Source of the DNA: Aequorivita aquimaris
GTDB taxonomy: Bacteria > Bacteroidota > Bacteroidia > Flavobacteriales > Flavobacteriaceae
Direction: 5' to 3'
DNA length: 64,000 nt
NCBI RefSeq assembly: GCF_001573155.1
Contig: NZ_JRWG01000004.1
Location: 124,001 to 188,000, forward strand
Shown here: positions 53,089 to 61,649 of the stretch, piece after piece
Position numbering within the stretch: the first letter of the stretch is position 1
Layout: every line of letters begins with the position of its first letter
The notes under the pieces: generated by a model
Seen by the model: only the letters and a program-made list of their open reading frames with translations
Databases searched by the model: none
Told to the model about the DNA's origin: nothing
Translations under genes and position numbers: made by a program

Positions 53089-55581
53089 TTAAAAAGAAAA
53101 CCCAAAAACTCCAGTAATGCCAAATTCCCGGACACCAGGATTGTCAAGATAATTCCCTCGGAAATTGAAGTCTAATCTAAAAACCCGGAAGATGTTACCA
53201 ACGCCCACACTCCATTCCCAATAAATATCCTCAGGGGCTTGGTAAACTATATTTGAAGCATTCAAGTCTTTATTCTCCTGTGAAATAGTTCCATATACAG
53301 CCCTAAAACCAACTACTTCACGAAGATCCAGCTTTCTAAGAAGTGGTATTCTTGAGAAAATCCTTCCTCCAAAATTATGCTGTAAATGAAGAGATGCATA
53401 GGTATCACTTACAAATTCATAATAATCCAACTGTGTAAAACTGTTATAAAGGCTAAAATAAGTTTGGTTTCCTGGGATGGGATTCAACAAGCTTAATGGT
53501 ACGGCTCCTATGGTAGTGCCGACCTCAACTGTTGAGAGTAAACGTCCTAACCCCCCAATGTTCCAGGGCTGTGTATAAAGCGCCTGCACCTTTTTATATT
53601 CAAAATCACCGCCCATTACGTCTTTTAAACCAAAACTATAACCTGCATAGAATGACGGAAAATCCCCCTCATTAATGACTGTGCGTTCCACGCCATACCC
53701 AGAGGTCTTTCTCCCTGGAGCGTACAAAAAGCCTAACTGTATCTCGGCCTGTTTTAATTCGCTTTTCACTTCTCCCGTGAAAACGCCGTCTTCCATTACT
53801 TTATAATCAATACTGAAAGTATCGGTAGCAGATTTTAGGGTTCGGTAAGAGCCCGTTAGTCTTAAAATAAAGTTTTTCCAAGGTTCAATATCAAAACCTA
53901 TTGTGCTGAGATTTATTCGTGACAGCCTATCATTAGCCCCCACAGACAATAACGAAGAAGATGCAAGGCTGCGTCCCAAAACATCATTACTGTTGGTTAG
54001 ACTTGCCCCTGTCTGTTCCACATCGCGGCGGTTGCCACCAAAAACCGTTAACCTTGATTTTCTATCTAAAAGCCATTTCCCTGAAATTCCATACTTAAAT
54101 CGCTGGTCTTTGAAACCATAGGCTCCAAAACCTTCCAGTCGCCAAGGATCATTTTGGCTAAAATAGGTCCTTCCTCCTAAACGAATACGCAAACCTTCTG
54201 CTTCATTGAAGCCGAAAATTGAAAATACCGGACCAACGTCAAAATTGTTTACTTCGTAATAACCACTGGCCAAGGTTGCGCCCACATTATAAAGCGCTTT
54301 AAAACGCCGAACTGTCTTTAAGGTGTCAAGCATTTTATAAACTCCCTTTTCATCCTTACTCAGCTTTTCCATGCGGTTTTCTTCCCAAAATTCATCAGGC
54401 CTGTTGTAGACCTCATATTGGTATGGATCTACTTGTTCGTTGTAAAATTTTTTCCCTTTAGGAAGATTGAAGGAATAATTATCATAAAGCGTAGTGCGCT
54501 TACCATAAACTCCTTTTGCAGTTTCCTTTTTTTGAAAACTAAAATCACTCATAAAGTAATCTCGTGTAATCAAAAAGATAGAATCATTCAATACATCAAA
54601 TTCCTGTTCTATATACACATCGCGCACCCAGTTTAAGTTGGCGCTTTTTGAGGCCTGCAGATTTATTTCCTTAATAGCCCAAGTAGTATCATTTACCCAA
54701 AAATCACCCTTAAAGGTAAGCTCATTCTTTCGTCGAGGGTAGTATACAATATTATAACACCATTTGTTGTCACGATAGGCGCTGTCGCGAAGCACATAGT
54801 TGTAAACGTCTATACCAGTTCGGGATAGGGGACTGGTAAATGCTTTATCAAAAAACTTTAAATAATTGTCATAAACATCATATTCGCTGTAAAGATCTTT
54901 TACAAAAGCAATAAGAGTTTGGTTATTTTCAAAACCAGAGTTTTTGTTTCCCTGCAGTATTTCCTTTTCTTCATTCAGGAGATTGTCACCATATACCTTT
55001 GAAGCCGCTTCGTTTATAAATATTGGTAGATAAGTGTTTCCCGTAATGTTTGAAGTATCTGTCTGTTCAAAAACAAACTCCATTCCCTTGAAAATCCTAC
55101 TTTTTATAAGTGCGCTGTCTATTGTGTTTAGGTCAAACTCAAGTTTTTCGTATTTATCGTATTGGTATTGTTTAAATTTTTTAACGCCATTCTCCCTTCG
55201 GTTTTCCCAAATTTTCCGAAGTATATCAATAGCTGGATTGTTCTTTTTTGAAGTTTTTCCACTGTAAACAACCACTTCATCCAGTGCGTCGGCACTCTCT
55301 TCCATAACCACTTCCATATTGTAAGTGCTTCGCGAAGTAAGCTCAACTTCCTTAGTCGCATAGCCAATAAATGAAAATATAACTGACTTGTAAGTTTTAT
55401 CGCTTTCCAAATAAAACCGTCCGTTTTCGTCAGAGATAGTTCCTTCCTGTGAATCCTTAAAAATTACGTTGGCAAAGGCAACCGGATAATCAGTGGCATC
55501 TTTAATAACACCGCTAACTTTGGTTTGGGCAAAAACCGAAGCACCAATGACAATAAAAAAAGACAGAAGAAGGTACTTCAT
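53089..55581 (-). CDS. DUF5686 family outer-membrane protein with carboxypeptidase-regulatory-like domain
   Basis: 830 aa. Signal peptide ending at SVFAQ. A CarboxypepD_reg-like beta-sandwich (VSGVIKDATDYPVAFANVIFKDSQEGTISDENGRFYL) spans about residues 20-100. The DUF5686 region follows, starting NPAIDILRKIWENRRENGVKKFKQYQYDKYEKLEFDL. It is a long barrel-like region with many aromatic strands, and it ends REFGITGVFGFSF, a typical BamA-recognised last strand. Likely outer-membrane barrel or TonB-dependent-receptor-like surface protein; substrate unknown. It ends 38 bp before the pdhB stop, both on the minus strand. Confidence 0.9.
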   Translation of the reverse strand: MKYLLLSFFIVIGASVFAQTKVSGVIKDATDYPVAFANVIFKDSQEGTISDENGRFYLESDKTYKSVIFSFIGYATKEVELTSRSTYNMEVVMEESADALDEVVVYSGKTSKKNNPAIDILRKIWENRRENGVKKFKQYQYDKYEKLEFDLNTIDSALIKSRIFKGMEFVFEQTDTSNITGNTYLPIFINEAASKVYGDNLLNEEKEILQGNKNSGFENNQTLIAFVKDLYSEYDVYDNYLKFFDKAFTSPLSRTGIDVYNYVLRDSAYRDNKWCYNIVYYPRRKNELTFKGDFWVNDTTWAIKEINLQASKSANLNWVRDVYIEQEFDVLNDSIFLITRDYFMSDFSFQKKETAKGVYGKRTTLYDNYSFNLPKGKKFYNEQVDPYQYEVYNRPDEFWEENRMEKLSKDEKGVYKMLDTLKTVRRFKALYNVGATLASGYYEVNNFDVGPVFSIFGFNEAEGLRIRLGGRTYFSQNDPWRLEGFGAYGFKDQRFKYGISGKWLLDRKSRLTVFGGNRRDVEQTGASLTNSNDVLGRSLASSSLLSVGANDRLSRINLSTIGFDIEPWKNFILRLTGSYRTLKSATDTFSIDYKVMEDGVFTGEVKSELKQAEIQLGFLYAPGRKTSGYGVERTVINEGDFPSFYAGYSFGLKDVMGGDFEYKKVQALYTQPWNIGGLGRLLSTVEVGTTIGAVPLSLLNPIPGNQTYFSLYNSFTQLDYYEFVSDTYASLHLQHNFGGRIFSRIPLLRKLDLREVVGFRAVYGTISQENKDLNASNIVYQAPEDIYWEWSVGVGNIFRVFRLDFNFRGNYLDNPGVREFGITGVFGFSF

Positions 55582-55619
55582 AAATTTATGGGACTGATAT
55601 TTTTTTAGGGAATATAAAG

Positions 55620-56600
55620 TTAGTCTCTATAAAGAACTTTCTTTACAGCCTTAACAACATCTTCACTATTAGGCAGCCATTCTTCCAATAAATTAGGAGA
55701 AAACGGCGCGGGTGTATCGGCAGTATTAATTTTTACGATAGGAGCGTCCAAATAATCGAAAATTCGGTTTTGAACCTGGTAAGTTATTTCAGTAGAAACG
55801 TTTCCGAAAGGCCAAGCTTCTTCCAAAATTACCAAACGGTTGGTTTTTTTTACTGATTCAAAAATGGCTTCATAATCCAAAGGACGGATGGTTCTTAAAT
55901 CAATTATTTCACACTCAATACCTTCTTCAGCAAGGGTTTCAGCTGCCTTATACGCTTCTTTTATAATTTTTCCGAAGGAAACAACGGTTACATCATTTCC
56001 TTTTCTTTTAATATCGGCAACCCCAAGCGGAATTAAGTATTCTCCTTCGGGCACTTCATCCTTATCGCCATACATCTGTTCACTCTCCATAAAAATCACT
56101 GGATCGTCATCGCGGATGGCGCTTTTCAACAAACCTTTTGCATCAGCCGGATTACTTGGCACTACTACTTTCAGCCCCGGACAGTTTGCGTACCAGCTTT
56201 CAAAAGCCTGACTATGTGTTGCCGCAAGTTGACCGGCGGAAGCTGTTGGTCCACGGAAAACGATTGGGATATTAAACTGCCCACCGCTCATTTGGCGCAT
56301 TTTGGCAGCATTGTTAATTATTTGATCAATGGCAACCAAAGAAAAGTTGAAGGTCATAAACTCTACAATTGGCCTATTGCCGTTCATGGCAGAGCCCACG
56401 GCAATACCTGAAAACCCCAATTCGGAAATTGGAGTATCAATAACCCGTTTTGCGCCAAACTCGTCGAGCATTCCCTTACTGGCTTTATAAGCCCCATTAT
56501 ATTCGGCAACTTCCTCGCCCATTAAATATATAGATTCGTCGCGACGCATTTCTTCGCTCATCGCCTCGGCTATTGCCTCTCTGAATTGTAGTGTCTTCAT
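55620..56600 (-). CDS. pdhB: Pyruvate dehydrogenase E1 component, beta subunit
   Basis: 326 aa, usual length. Motifs: LMGEEVAEYNGAYKASKGM, DTPISELGFSGIAVGSAMNGNRPIVEFMTF with the ThDP-contact Glu, GGQFNIPIVFRGPTASAGQLAATHSQAFE and the C-terminal IILRTIRPLD-type ECEIIDLRTIRPLDYEAIFESV. It pairs with E1-alpha encoded at 790-1788, so the complex is split over two loci about 54 kb apart. The nearest gene downstream is the DUF5686 gene. A promoter resembling that of pdhA precedes it. Confidence 0.96.
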   Translation of the reverse strand: MKTLQFREAIAEAMSEEMRRDESIYLMGEEVAEYNGAYKASKGMLDEFGAKRVIDTPISELGFSGIAVGSAMNGNRPIVEFMTFNFSLVAIDQIINNAAKMRQMSGGQFNIPIVFRGPTASAGQLAATHSQAFESWYANCPGLKVVVPSNPADAKGLLKSAIRDDDPVIFMESEQMYGDKDEVPEGEYLIPLGVADIKRKGNDVTVVSFGKIIKEAYKAAETLAEEGIECEIIDLRTIRPLDYEAIFESVKKTNRLVILEEAWPFGNVSTEITYQVQNRIFDYLDAPIVKINTADTPAPFSPNLLEEWLPNSEDVVKAVKKVLYRD

Positions 56601-56643
56601 CTGTCTAAATTGAAATGTAAATAACTGAAATTTTTCAGGGATA

Positions 56644-56652
56644 GCAAAAATA
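56644..56652 (-). promoter_or_regulatory. Promoter -7 element of pdhB
   Basis: Minus strand TATTTTTGC, 43 bp before the ATG, continuing as TATTTTTGCTATCC. Thirteen of the 14 positions equal the pdhA promoter sequence. A TTTG at -33 is not seen. Confidence 0.6.
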
Positions 56653-56704
56653 CTATAATTACCATCTGTTTAGGTATTATTTTTTCACTTTTAATCAAAA
56701 TTTA

Positions 56705-56718
56705 TTATGCGTGCATAA
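56705..56718. promoter_or_regulatory. Candidate operator between pdhB and etfB
   Basis: Inverted repeat TTATGC-GT-GCATAA in the divergent region, about 100 bp before the etfB ATG and about 50 bp upstream of the pdhB -7 box. A TAACTTCGC box that could serve etfB follows at 56740-56748. Confidence 0.4.
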
Positions 56719-56819
56719 CAAAAAAAGGAAATATATTCTTAACTTCGCACACGAGCAATTTGAAACCCTTTCGGTTTTTTTCAATTGCTGAAATCTACAA
56801 TCCAAAAACACTTTTAAAG

Positions 56820-57560
56820 ATGAAAATATTAGTCTGTATAAGTCACGTACCGGACACTACCTCAAAAATCAATTTTACCGATAGCGATACCAAGTTTGAC
56901 ACAAACGGGGTTCAATTTGTAATCAATCCAAACGACGAGTTTGGCCTTACCCGCGCCATGTGGTTTAAGGAAAAACAAGGCGCTACCGTACATGTGGTAA
57001 ACGTGGGCGGTGCCGAAACCGAGCCTACACTTCGCAAGGCATTGGCCATTGGCGCCGATGAAGCAATTCGTATAAACACTCCAGCAACCGATGGTTTTTC
57101 AGTTGCAAAACAGCTTGCAAATGTTGCAAAAGAAGGCGGTTACGATTTGGTAATCGGAGGTCGAGAATCTATTGATTACAACGGCGGGATGGTTCCAGGA
57201 ATGGTTGCCAAATTAATTGGCGCAAACTTCGTAAATACCTGCATCGGCCTGGAAGTGGAAGGCGACAAAGCCACCGCAATCCGCGAAATTGATGGTGGGA
57301 AGGAAACCCTTAAAACATCACTGCCATTGGTAATTGGCGGACAGAAAGGCTTGGTTGAGGAAAGCGATCTTCGCATCCCGAACATGCGCGGTATTATGCA
57401 GGCCCGTACAAAACCATTGAACGTAAAGGAACCTGTGGACGCAAATGCCGAAACAAACACGGTGTCATTTCAAAAACCTGCTCCAAAAGGGGCGGTAAAA
57501 CTGGTGGACAGCGTAGATGAATTGGTAAATCTTCTTCATAATGAAGCGAAGGTAATTTAA
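56820..57560 (+). CDS. etfB: Electron transfer flavoprotein, beta subunit
   Basis: 246 aa from the ATG that begins MKILVCISHVPDTTSKINF; the frame runs on 20 codons upstream without a family match. Motifs: VINPNDEFGLTRAMWFKEKQGATVHVV, GADEAIRI and the FAD/AMP-binding stretch YDLVIGGRESIDYNGGMVPGMVA. With EtfA it accepts electrons from acyl-CoA dehydrogenase, as encoded at 20.5 kb, and passes them to the ETF:quinone pathway. It lies 19 bp before etfA in one transcript. A hairpin (GCAATTTGAAACC with a mirrored GGTTT...CAATTGC, about 56755-56788) sits in the leader. Confidence 0.94.
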   Translation: MKILVCISHVPDTTSKINFTDSDTKFDTNGVQFVINPNDEFGLTRAMWFKEKQGATVHVVNVGGAETEPTLRKALAIGADEAIRINTPATDGFSVAKQLANVAKEGGYDLVIGGRESIDYNGGMVPGMVAKLIGANFVNTCIGLEVEGDKATAIREIDGGKETLKTSLPLVIGGQKGLVEESDLRIPNMRGIMQARTKPLNVKEPVDANAETNTVSFQKPAPKGAVKLVDSVDELVNLLHNEAKVI

Positions 57561-57579
57561 GAATCAAAAAAAGAAAGAC

Positions 57580-58548
57580 ATGTCAGTTTTAGTATATACA
57601 GAATCAGAAGAAGGAAAAATCAAAAAAATAGCACTGGAAGCAGTTTCGTACGCAAAGGGAATTGCAGACCAAATGGGAACTTCGGTTACCGCGGTCAGCA
57701 TTAATGCGAATGACGTTTCAGAATTGGGAAAATACGGCGCTTCAAAAATTTTGCAGGTTTCCAATGACAAATTGAACAAATTCAACGGCGAAGCGTATGC
57801 AGATACAATTGGACAGGCCGCAAAAAACGAAGGCGCACAAGTTATCGTATTAACTTCCAGCGCAAACAGTAAGTTTTTAGCCCCTACTTTGGCGGTAAAT
57901 CTTGAAGCCGGTTATGTGGCAAACGTAATTTCACTTCCGGAAAGCACCTCACCGTTTAAGGTAAAGCACAGCGTTTTTACGAACAAAGCTTTCGCAACTA
58001 CCGAAATTAAAACCGATATTAAAATAATCGGATTGGGAAAAAATTCATACGGATTGAAGGAAAATGAAACTTCCGCCACAACAGAAGCTTTTTCACCAAA
58101 TCTCGACGCCCACGATTTTGATATGGAAATTGTTTCCGTAGATAAAGCAACCGACAAAGTAACGATCGCCGATGCCGAAATAGTGGTTTCCGGCGGCCGT
58201 GGCCTTAAGGGTCCAGAAAACTGGGGAATGATTGAAGACCTTGCCAAAACATTGGGCGCGGCCACCGCTTGCTCCAAACCTGTGAGCGACATGGGCTGGA
58301 GACCGCATAGCGAGCACGTTGGGCAAACGGGTAAACCCGTAGCGTCAAATCTGTACATCGCCATTGGTATTTCCGGTGCCATCCAGCATTTGGCAGGTAT
58401 CAACGCTTCAAAAGTTAAAGTAGTTATCAACAATGATCCTGAGGCTCCTTTCTTTAAGGCCGCAGACTACGGCATAGTGGGCGATGCTTTTGAAATTGTA
58501 CCGAAACTCACCGAAAAATTAAAGGAATTTAAAGCGCAAAACGCATAA
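57580..58548 (+). CDS. etfA: Electron transfer flavoprotein, alpha subunit
   Basis: 322 aa, usual length. The FAD domain motif is clear in the second half: VSGGRGLKGPENWGMIEDLAKTLGAATACSKPVSDMGWRPHSEHVGQTGK, and APELYIA-type SNLYIAIGISGAIQHLAGINASKVKVVINNDPEAPFF near the C terminus. The DNA here has frequent GCG and GGC codons like etfB. Followed by a strong hairpin terminator. Confidence 0.95.
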   Translation: MSVLVYTESEEGKIKKIALEAVSYAKGIADQMGTSVTAVSINANDVSELGKYGASKILQVSNDKLNKFNGEAYADTIGQAAKNEGAQVIVLTSSANSKFLAPTLAVNLEAGYVANVISLPESTSPFKVKHSVFTNKAFATTEIKTDIKIIGLGKNSYGLKENETSATTEAFSPNLDAHDFDMEIVSVDKATDKVTIADAEIVVSGGRGLKGPENWGMIEDLAKTLGAATACSKPVSDMGWRPHSEHVGQTGKPVASNLYIAIGISGAIQHLAGINASKVKVVINNDPEAPFFKAADYGIVGDAFEIVPKLTEKLKEFKAQNA

Positions 58549-58570
58549 TTTTTTATTAATTTGTGCCCCG

Positions 58571-58619
58571 AAAAAGGCTGTTTAAATCTAGGAAACACCC
58601 TCTATTTAAACAGCTTTTT
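58571..58619 (+). terminator. Terminator of etfBA
   Basis: GCTGTTTAAAT (58577-58587) and ATTTAAACAGC (58604-58614) form a perfect 11-bp stem, with A and T tracts on both sides. Confidence 0.88.
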
Positions 58620-58673
58620 CTTATTTTTATACTTTAATGACAATCTCTTTGCCAAAAAACTTGGAACCTGTCA

Positions 58674-58696
58674 CCCTAAGTCCGCCGCAGGGCGGG
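58674..58696. repeat. Short GC-rich hairpin in the leader of the bifunctional-nuclease gene
   Basis: CCGCC (58682-58686) and GGCGG (58691-58695) around GCAG, preceded by CACCCTAAGT; similar in style to the REP-like element at 21662-21681. Confidence 0.4.
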
Positions 58697-58713
58697 AATT
58701 TGAAACCTCGATA

Positions 58714-59337
58714 ATGAGTTTAGTAAAACTGACCATAAAAGGAATATCCTACAGCCAAACGCAAAATGGCGCCTATGCCCTTATTTTGAATGAGGTAGAT
58801 GGCGAACGGAAACTCCCTATCGTCATCGGCGCTTTTGAAGCTCAGTCCATTGCCATCGCCCTGGAAAAAGACATAACCCCTCCACGACCCCTTACACACG
58901 ACCTTTTTAAGAATTTCGCTGATCGTTTTGAAATTGTCATCAAGCAGGTAATTATCCACAAATTGGTGGACGGCGTTTTTTACTCCAGCATCATTTGCGA
59001 ACGCGACAAGATTGAAGAAATTATCGACGCCCGTACTAGCGATGCCATTGCCTTGGCACTTCGGTTTAAGGCACCTATTTTTACCTATAAAAATATTTTG
59101 GACAAGGCAGGGATTTATCTGAAAACATCTGCCTCCAAAAAATCGCTTTCAAAAAAGGAAGAAGCTGTTATTGAAAATTTGATTTTAGGGGAAGACAAGG
59201 AGTCAGTTAAGCCTACAGGCCAAGATTACACAAAATTTAGCCTGAGTGAACTGAACAAAATGTTGGAGGACGCCGTAAAAAGCGAAAATTACGAGAAGGC
59301 GGCAAGTATCCGCGATGAGATTTCAAAAAGAGAATAG
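58714..59337 (+). CDS. Bifunctional nuclease family protein (DUF151) with UVR-like C terminus
   Basis: 207 aa from the ATG beginning MSLVKLTIKGISYSQTQNGAY; the open frame upstream continues 51 codons through the GC-rich repeat and is not likely translated. The DUF151 core reads ILNEVDGERKLPIVIGAFEAQSIAIALEK, RPLTHDLFKNF and ARTSDAIALALRFKAPIFTYKNIL. The last 40 residues have a UVR-motif-like helix pair (SLSELNKMLEDAVKSENYEKAASIRDEISKRE). The family includes DNases and RNases of Bacteroidota; here the enzyme role is inferred. Confidence 0.9.
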   Translation: MSLVKLTIKGISYSQTQNGAYALILNEVDGERKLPIVIGAFEAQSIAIALEKDITPPRPLTHDLFKNFADRFEIVIKQVIIHKLVDGVFYSSIICERDKIEEIIDARTSDAIALALRFKAPIFTYKNILDKAGIYLKTSASKKSLSKKEEAVIENLILGEDKESVKPTGQDYTKFSLSELNKMLEDAVKSENYEKAASIRDEISKRE

Positions 59338-59371
59338 ATTCATTTATCGATTTTTAAAATTTAAAATATAG

Positions 59372-59421
59372 TCCCCTGGGCGAGCCTGCACCGAGCGCAG
59401 TCAAAGTGTCAAAGGGTCGGA
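59372..59421. repeat. REP-like intergenic element
   Basis: A GC-rich stretch with CCTGGGCGAGCC, CACCGAGCGCAGTC and GTGTCAAAGGGTCGG in the leader of the nucleoside transporter, in the style of the 21662-21681 element. Confidence 0.45.
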
Positions 59422-59434
59422 GTTTAAAAAGAAT

Positions 59435-61144
59435 ATGCAAAAATTCACACTCGTAGCCATTGTGCTATTTTTCTTCGGAAACACCTTCGCGCAAAGCATT
59501 GAAAAAACGTGGCAATTTTCAGAAGTAAAGGACGAGAACGGCCTCTCTCTTCTAAACATCAATCCCGAAAAAGATTTCCTGAAACTCGACAACGGCTTGT
59601 TTGAATATCAAGTGGCTAGCGACAGTCTTGTTTCCAAGGGCGATTATATGTTCCAGAATAATTTGCTGGTTCTTTTTTTCAATAAGCCCGCGGACAGCAT
59701 TAGAAGATTTCGGGTAGAACAGGTTACGGACAGCAGCCTTACCCTTTCGGAAAACAATTATAAGTATCAGTTAAAAACTTCCGGCCTTCAAAACGTTTCT
59801 GCTCTGGAGACGGTTGCGAAAACTTCAGAAATAATTCCCAGTCAAGGATTTTCCTTTCAAAGCCTATGGCGCGGGGTTTTGGGCATGGTTTCGCTTTTGA
59901 TTATCGCCTTCCTCTTCAGTTCAAATCGCAGGGCCATTAATTGGAAAACCGTAGGTATTGGCCTAGCCTTCCAATTGTTGATCGCCATTGGGGTTTTAAA
60001 AGTAGATTTTATAAAAAGTGGCTTTGAAGGGGTGGGCCAATTGTTCGTAAACGTGCTGGACTATACCAAGGCGGGAAGCGAATTTCTCTTTGGCGGAATG
60101 CTGGATATAAACTCCTTCGGTTTCATCTTCGCCTTTCAGGTTTTACCCACCATTATCTTTTTCTCCGCCCTTACCTCGGTACTTTTTTACTTCGGAATCA
60201 TTCAAGTAGTCGTAAAAGGAATGGGCTGGCTGCTCACCAAACTTTTGAATATTTCCGGTGCAGAAAGCCTTAGCGTGGCGGGAAATATCTTTTTGGGCCA
60301 AACGGAAGCGCCACTTCTCATTAAGGCCTATTTGGAAAAAATGAACAAGAGCGAAATGCTGCTTGTGATGATAGGCGGCATGGCCACTGTTGCGGGTGCG
60401 GTACTCGCTGCCTATATCGGCTTTTTGGGCGGCGACGACCCCGAACTTCGGTTGACCTTTGCCAAGCACCTTTTGGCCGCCTCGGTAATGGCAGCCCCGG
60501 GCGCTATCGTAATTTCAAAAATTTTGTACCCCCAGACCGAACCCATCAATACCGATGTGAAAGTTTCCTCAGAAAAAATCGGCTCCAACTTTTTGGATGC
60601 AATCGCAAATGGAACTACTGAAGGCCTGCGGCTTGCGGTAAACGTAGGCGCCATGTTGCTGGTTTTTGTGGCGTTCATCGCCATGCTCAACGGAATATTG
60701 GGCTGGGTGGGCGAAGTAACTTCAGTTAATGAATGGGTGGCTGCAAACTCCGCCTATCAAAGCCTTTCACTTGAGGCAATTCTCGGAACTATTTTCGCTC
60801 CGCTTATGTGGCTTATAGGTGTTGCCAAGGAAGATATGTTAATGATGGGCCAATTATTGGGAATTAAACTAGCGGCCAGTGAATTTGTGGGCTACATCCA
60901 GCTGGCAGAACTGAAAAACGTTACCAATGCGCTTCATCTTAATTATGAAAAGAGCATCATTATGGCAACCTACATGCTTTGTGGATTTGCAAATTTCGCT
61001 TCTATCGGTATTCAAATTGGAGGAATTGGCTCCCTAGCGCCCGGACAGCGAAAAACCCTTTCAAAATTTGGAATGAAAGCCTTGATTGGCGGGACGATCG
61101 CTTCGTTAATTTCCGCAACCATCGCAGGAATGATAATTGGCTAA
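59435..61144 (+). CDS. NupC/NupG concentrative nucleoside transporter with an extra N-terminal periplasmic domain
   Basis: 569 aa, against about 400 for plain CNT transporters. Signal peptide ending at NTFAQ, then a beta-rich domain of about 120 residues (IEKTWQFSEVKDENGLSLLNI, SKGDYMFQNNLLVLFFN, RFRVEQVTDSSLTLSENNYKYQL), in the style of a lipocalin-like domain. From about residue 140 the CNT transporter follows: GVLGMVSLLIIAFLFSSNRRAINWKTVGIGLAFQLL, the gate motif GAESLSVAGNIFLGQTEAPLLIKAYLEKM and CGFANFASIGIQIGGIGSLAPGQR. It imports nucleosides with Na+ or protons. Its last 4 bases overlap the end of the convergent gene. Confidence 0.9.
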   Translation: MQKFTLVAIVLFFFGNTFAQSIEKTWQFSEVKDENGLSLLNINPEKDFLKLDNGLFEYQVASDSLVSKGDYMFQNNLLVLFFNKPADSIRRFRVEQVTDSSLTLSENNYKYQLKTSGLQNVSALETVAKTSEIIPSQGFSFQSLWRGVLGMVSLLIIAFLFSSNRRAINWKTVGIGLAFQLLIAIGVLKVDFIKSGFEGVGQLFVNVLDYTKAGSEFLFGGMLDINSFGFIFAFQVLPTIIFFSALTSVLFYFGIIQVVVKGMGWLLTKLLNISGAESLSVAGNIFLGQTEAPLLIKAYLEKMNKSEMLLVMIGGMATVAGAVLAAYIGFLGGDDPELRLTFAKHLLAASVMAAPGAIVISKILYPQTEPINTDVKVSSEKIGSNFLDAIANGTTEGLRLAVNVGAMLLVFVAFIAMLNGILGWVGEVTSVNEWVAANSAYQSLSLEAILGTIFAPLMWLIGVAKEDMLMMGQLLGIKLAASEFVGYIQLAELKNVTNALHLNYEKSIIMATYMLCGFANFASIGIQIGGIGSLAPGQRKTLSKFGMKALIGGTIASLISATIAGMIIG

Positions 61145-61506
61145 TAGGCTCCTATCACGGTCTCTGCCCAATCGGCAGCTTCGTCAATACTTTTAAAGTA
61201 ACTGAAAGCTCCCTTAAAAAGGCCTTGTTCTTCCATAGCCTCAAACTTAACGTCCTCATTGTTGGAAACTATCGCAATCCCCATCACAGATTTGGAACTT
61301 GCCTTTTCATAAACAATAGGATTAACCGTTTTGGCCATTTCCCGGTTGGAGATTACCACACATTTTCTACCCCGATAATGGGAATCTATAATTTTGGTAA
61401 GTTCCTCAGCCTCCTCCAGGTCATAGAAATCTGAATTAAAGTGAAAGACCGCGTACAAAGGATAGCACTCCAATATACCCGTTGATAACTCGTACTGTTT
61501 TTCCAT
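61141..61506 (-). CDS. Conserved hypothetical protein, SpoIIAA-like/STAS-like
   Basis: 121 aa, no signal peptide. Alternating helix-strand composition (YPLYAVFHFNSDFYDLEEAEELTKIIDSHYRGRKCVVISNREMAKTV, FSYFKSIDEAADWAETVIGAY) resembles the SpoIIAA/STAS-like fold of regulator or lipid-binding proteins. The start MEKQYELSTGILECY and the final AADWAETVIGAY would fit. Convergent with and overlapping the nucleoside transporter by four bases. Function unknown. Confidence 0.7.
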   Translation of the reverse strand: MEKQYELSTGILECYPLYAVFHFNSDFYDLEEAEELTKIIDSHYRGRKCVVISNREMAKTVNPIVYEKASSKSVMGIAIVSNNEDVKFEAMEEQGLFKGAFSYFKSIDEAADWAETVIGAY

Positions 61507-61649
61507 TGGTCAAGGATTTCGAAATAAAATTAAATAAAATTTTAACATAATTTTAAAATCGTTGATAACTTATTTAAAAGCATTTCGCAAATAATTTGAG
61601 CATCCCCTTCCCTATTAGTATTTTAGACCGATAATTTATTTTTTTCGAA

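Noticed and set aside
56760-56819. A 20-codon N-terminal extension of EtfB
   Set aside because: The family N terminus begins with MKILVCISHVPD at 56820; the extra codons lie in a leader hairpin.
58561-58713. A 51-codon extension of the bifunctional nuclease
   Set aside because: It reads through the etfA terminator and a GC-rich repeat hairpin; the conserved start is MSLVKLTIKG.
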